From contig JASFPP010000207.1 of the NCBI GenBank assembly GCA_050115915.1, positions 1 to 6,954 of the forward strand: DNA of 6,954 nucleotides. The letters are read 5' to 3'. Numbering within the stretch: the stretch's first letter is position 1; each line of letters opens with the position of its first letter. The position numbers and the translations under genes are program-made. Below are positions 5,476-6,954 of the stretch, in pieces. The notes beneath the pieces are model-generated. The model was not told where the DNA came from. It saw only the letters and a list, made by a program, of their open reading frames with translations, and ran no database searches. Source of the stretch: WTAW01 sp050115915. GTDB lineage: Bacteria > Acidobacteriota > Aminicenantia > Aminicenantales > Aminicenantaceae.

Positions 5476-5964
5476 TCACTTTCTGGAGAATCTTCCATCA
5501 TCTTTTGAATGCGGAAGTTTGTCGATTTTCTTTTTGAGCCATCCGACTTTGCTGACTTCTCTATGATCGAATTCAGGAACATAGGGTTTAATATCCAAAA
5601 GGGGTGTTCGATCAACGATATCAACATCTATAACAGAAAGGACATTATCTTCAATATTATCTAATCGGACTGTAGAAATTCCGATAGGATTGGGCCTGGT
5701 CGGCCCGCGGATAGCAAAAATCCCATGTTCCACATCGTCTAAAAATGGCTTAGCCAATAGCTGAGAAGCTTTTGCTAGATGAAAGTGATATATCAGGATA
5801 ATATGAGAGAAGTCTTCCAAGTCCTGTAATCCCACCGAATACTCGGGAAAGATTTCAACTTTTCCGTTAACTCCCCCTGCTCCTGAAGCTTGTATGGGCG
5901 TTCCTTCGGGCTCTATGAAAGGCGTCCGAATAATTCCTATGGGTGTGTATATGATTTTTTTCAT
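5476..5964 (-). CDS. trmO: TrmO/TsaA-family tRNA methyltransferase (m6t6A37)
   Basis: A protein of 162 aa, matching the single-domain form of the TrmO (formerly TsaA/YaeB) family. The characterised E. coli enzyme uses S-adenosylmethionine to methylate N6-threonylcarbamoyladenosine at position 37 of certain tRNAs. Signature segments are in order: YTPIGIIRTPF (6-16), LEDFSHIILIYHFH (49-62), GIFAIRGPTRPNPIG (81-95) and RTPLLDIKPYVPEFD (119-133). The usual Asp-Gly-Thr before PLLDIKPY reads Asp-Arg-Thr here. It is shorter than E. coli TrmO (about 235 aa), lacking the C-terminal extension; a short basic tail follows instead. Some archaeal and bacterial members are equally short, so I do not read this as truncation. 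GGGGA about 8 nt before the ATG and a TATAAT promoter support the start. It is divergent from rpoD. Confidence 0.92.
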   Translation of the reverse strand: MKKIIYTPIGIIRTPFIEPEGTPIQASGAGGVNGKVEIFPEYSVGLQDLEDFSHIILIYHFHLAKASQLLAKPFLDDVEHGIFAIRGPTRPNPIGISTVRLDNIEDNVLSVIDVDIVDRTPLLDIKPYVPEFDHREVSKVGWLKKKIDKLPHSKDDGRFSRK

Positions 5965-5981
5965 TGGTCATTCCCCACAGA

Positions 5982-6010
5982 ATTATACCAAGGTTTGCAG
6001 ATCTAATAAA
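5982..6010 (-). promoter_or_regulatory. Promoter of trmO: extended -10 TGGTATAAT
   Basis: On the minus strand a perfect TATAAT (5987-5982) is preceded by TGG, an extended -10 that can work with a weak -35. The bases 17 nt upstream read TTTATT (6010-6005), a 3/6 match. Transcription would start near 5975, leaving a leader of about ten nucleotides with GGGGA (5976-5972) in front of ATG 5964. Confidence 0.55.
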
Positions 6011-6052
6011 AAACAGGTTGAAATTTTTTCAGAATTGAAACGAAAAGGCGAT

Positions 6053-6100
6053 TATAAGAGTTTATAATATGTTAATATTCTTATATGTGGGAGATGAGAA
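6053..6100 (+). promoter_or_regulatory. rpoD upstream region: TATAAT, imperfect hairpin, GGGAG ribosome site
   Basis: TATAAT occurs at 6063-6068, but the best -35-like TTGAAA (6035-6040) is 22 nt away, so the promoter is uncertain. TATAAG (6053-6058) plus AATAT (6066-6070) pairs with ATATT (6075-6079) plus CTTATA (6080-6085) around a GTTA loop, with a 7-nt bulge. GGGAG (6089-6093), 7 nt before TTG 6101, decides the rpoD start; an in-frame TGA at 6095-6097 excludes anything further upstream. Confidence 0.45.
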
Positions 6101-6954
6101 TTGTCCTCAGAAGAACATTTCAGATATATGGCTTCCGAAACAACCCCTGAGCTGGAAGCCACCACAGATGTGGTCAAACTCTACTTAAGGGAAATGGGGA
6201 ATATCAAACTTCTCGGCAAGGATGAGGAAATCGCGATCGCCAAAGAATTCGAAAGAGGCCAAAGAGCTATTCAGAATGTGGTCTATAAAACTCTGCTTAT
6301 CCATAAAGAAGTATCAGAGATAGGATCGAAGATCAAAGAGAATCCTGAGATCATCCGAGGGATGTTTGACGATGACGGAGATGGGGAGAGTTCCAAGGAG
6401 CTGGAAAAAAGGAAACGTTTACTTCTCGCAAAGATCAGAAGAATAGACAAGATCGGTGAACGATTAAACAGCATTCCCAATTCAAAAAAGCACGCCATCG
6501 AGAGAGGACGACATCTTATCCGGATGAAACAACATATCGAAGATCTCAATATTCGCCCGTTGCGGATGGACCGGATCATCGATAAGATTTACGACGGATT
6601 AAGATCAGCCGATGCCCTTGAGCGACATCTTGAAAGACTCGATTCCCAACTCGAGGAAAAAGTGAATTCTGCAGATAAGGATAGGTTGAAAACACAGAGA
6701 ACAGAACTCAAAAAAGATGTGGATCGATCCCGGAAAGAAACCGGTCTGAAGCCACAGCATCTGCGTACAGCTTTAAGAGACATCGAAAAAGGGATCGAGG
6801 TCAGAGATCGAGCCAAACAAAAAATGGTCGCTGCAAACTTAAGGCTCGTCGTTTCCATCGCAAAAAAATACCAGAACAGAGGATTGCCATTCCTCGATCT
6901 GATCCAGGAGGGCAATCTGGGACTGATGAGGGCTGTTGAAAAGTTCGACTACCG
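6101..6954 (+). CDS. rpoD: Primary sigma factor RpoD/SigA, N-terminal part (C-terminus off window); no region 1.1
   Basis: The first 284 codons of a group 1 sigma-70, which directs core RNA polymerase to housekeeping promoters. Region 1.2 is DVVKLYLREMGNIKLL from Asp23. A charged, helical non-conserved region (about 57-236, with an acidic FDDDGDGES patch) follows. Region 2.1-2.2 begins around 238: KMVAANLRLVVSIAKKYQNR then GLPFLDLIQEGNLGLMRAVEK. The non-conserved region between 1.2 and 2 supports a primary sigma rather than RpoS- or ECF-type. The start is TTG 6101 (GGGAG 7 nt upstream); the next in-frame ATG at 6128 has no ribosome site. A TGA at 6095 blocks any longer form, so only about 22 residues precede region 1.2 and the usual autoinhibitory region 1.1 is missing. 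Regions 2.3-4 lie beyond the edge. Confidence 0.92.
   Translation, partial: MSSEEHFRYMASETTPELEATTDVVKLYLREMGNIKLLGKDEEIAIAKEFERGQRAIQNVVYKTLLIHKEVSEIGSKIKENPEIIRGMFDDDGDGESSKELEKRKRLLLAKIRRIDKIGERLNSIPNSKKHAIERGRHLIRMKQHIEDLNIRPLRMDRIIDKIYDGLRSADALERHLERLDSQLEEKVNSADKDRLKTQRTELKKDVDRSRKETGLKPQHLRTALRDIEKGIEVRDRAKQKMVAANLRLVVSIAKKYQNRGLPFLDLIQEGNLGLMRAVEKFDY

Noticed and set aside
6283..6915. Two minus-strand frames of about 100 codons
   Set aside because: They are antisense shadows of rpoD, which has unmistakable sigma-70 regions 1.2 and 2.
1..6954. tRNA, rRNA, CRISPR array, insertion sequence or prophage
   Set aside because: No tRNA T-arm pattern, no spaced repeat array, no transposase or integrase motif was found on either strand.

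Overview
The window is bacterial chromosome: compact genes on both strands, good Shine-Dalgarno sites, and a housekeeping sigma factor at the right edge. Base composition looks moderate (mid-40s % GC by eye). Signal peptides, a secreted DUF1028 protein and an IRBP-type S41 peptidase suggest a Gram-negative-like heterotroph. This mixture reminds me of Acidobacteriota or Aminicenantes-type genomes, but that is a guess. There is no phage, transposase, CRISPR array, rRNA or recognisable tRNA.

Layout, left to right. Positions 1-1311 (minus): a secreted S41 (IRBP/tail-specific-like) peptidase whose C-terminus runs off the left edge. Positions 1394-2362 (minus): a one-piece MarR-type winged-helix plus GNAT acetyltransferase. 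A 174-bp divergent intergenic region with palindromic half-sites follows. Positions 2537-3904 (plus): a LeuT-fold transporter of the Nramp/SLC11 superfamily in which both metal-ligand motifs are replaced. Positions 3967-4161 (plus): a small two-helix membrane protein. Positions 4162-4423: a gene-free stretch with a hairpin, two oppositely placed A/T tracts and an attC-like pairing pattern. Positions 4424-5416 (plus): an exported DUF1028 (Ntn-hydrolase-like) protein with a C-terminal TPR region. Positions 5476-5964 (minus): a TrmO/TsaA-family tRNA methyltransferase. Positions 6101 to the right edge (plus): the N-terminal part of the primary sigma factor RpoD, apparently starting at TTG and lacking region 1.1.

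How the parts may work together. The MarR-GNAT gene and the transporter are divergent around a shared control region, the usual arrangement of a regulator with its target. The small membrane protein probably shares the transporter's transcript. The peptidase has its own strong ribosome binding site and may be read through from the MarR-GNAT gene. The trmO and rpoD genes are divergent housekeeping genes; DUF1028 and trmO converge.

The best candidates for something undescribed are the transporter with an altered substrate site plus its MarR-GNAT and small membrane partner, a perfect 14-bp hairpin hidden inside the GNAT coding sequence, the odd 174-bp element after the small membrane gene, and an RpoD that begins directly at region 1.2. 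None is proven to be a new system from sequence alone.
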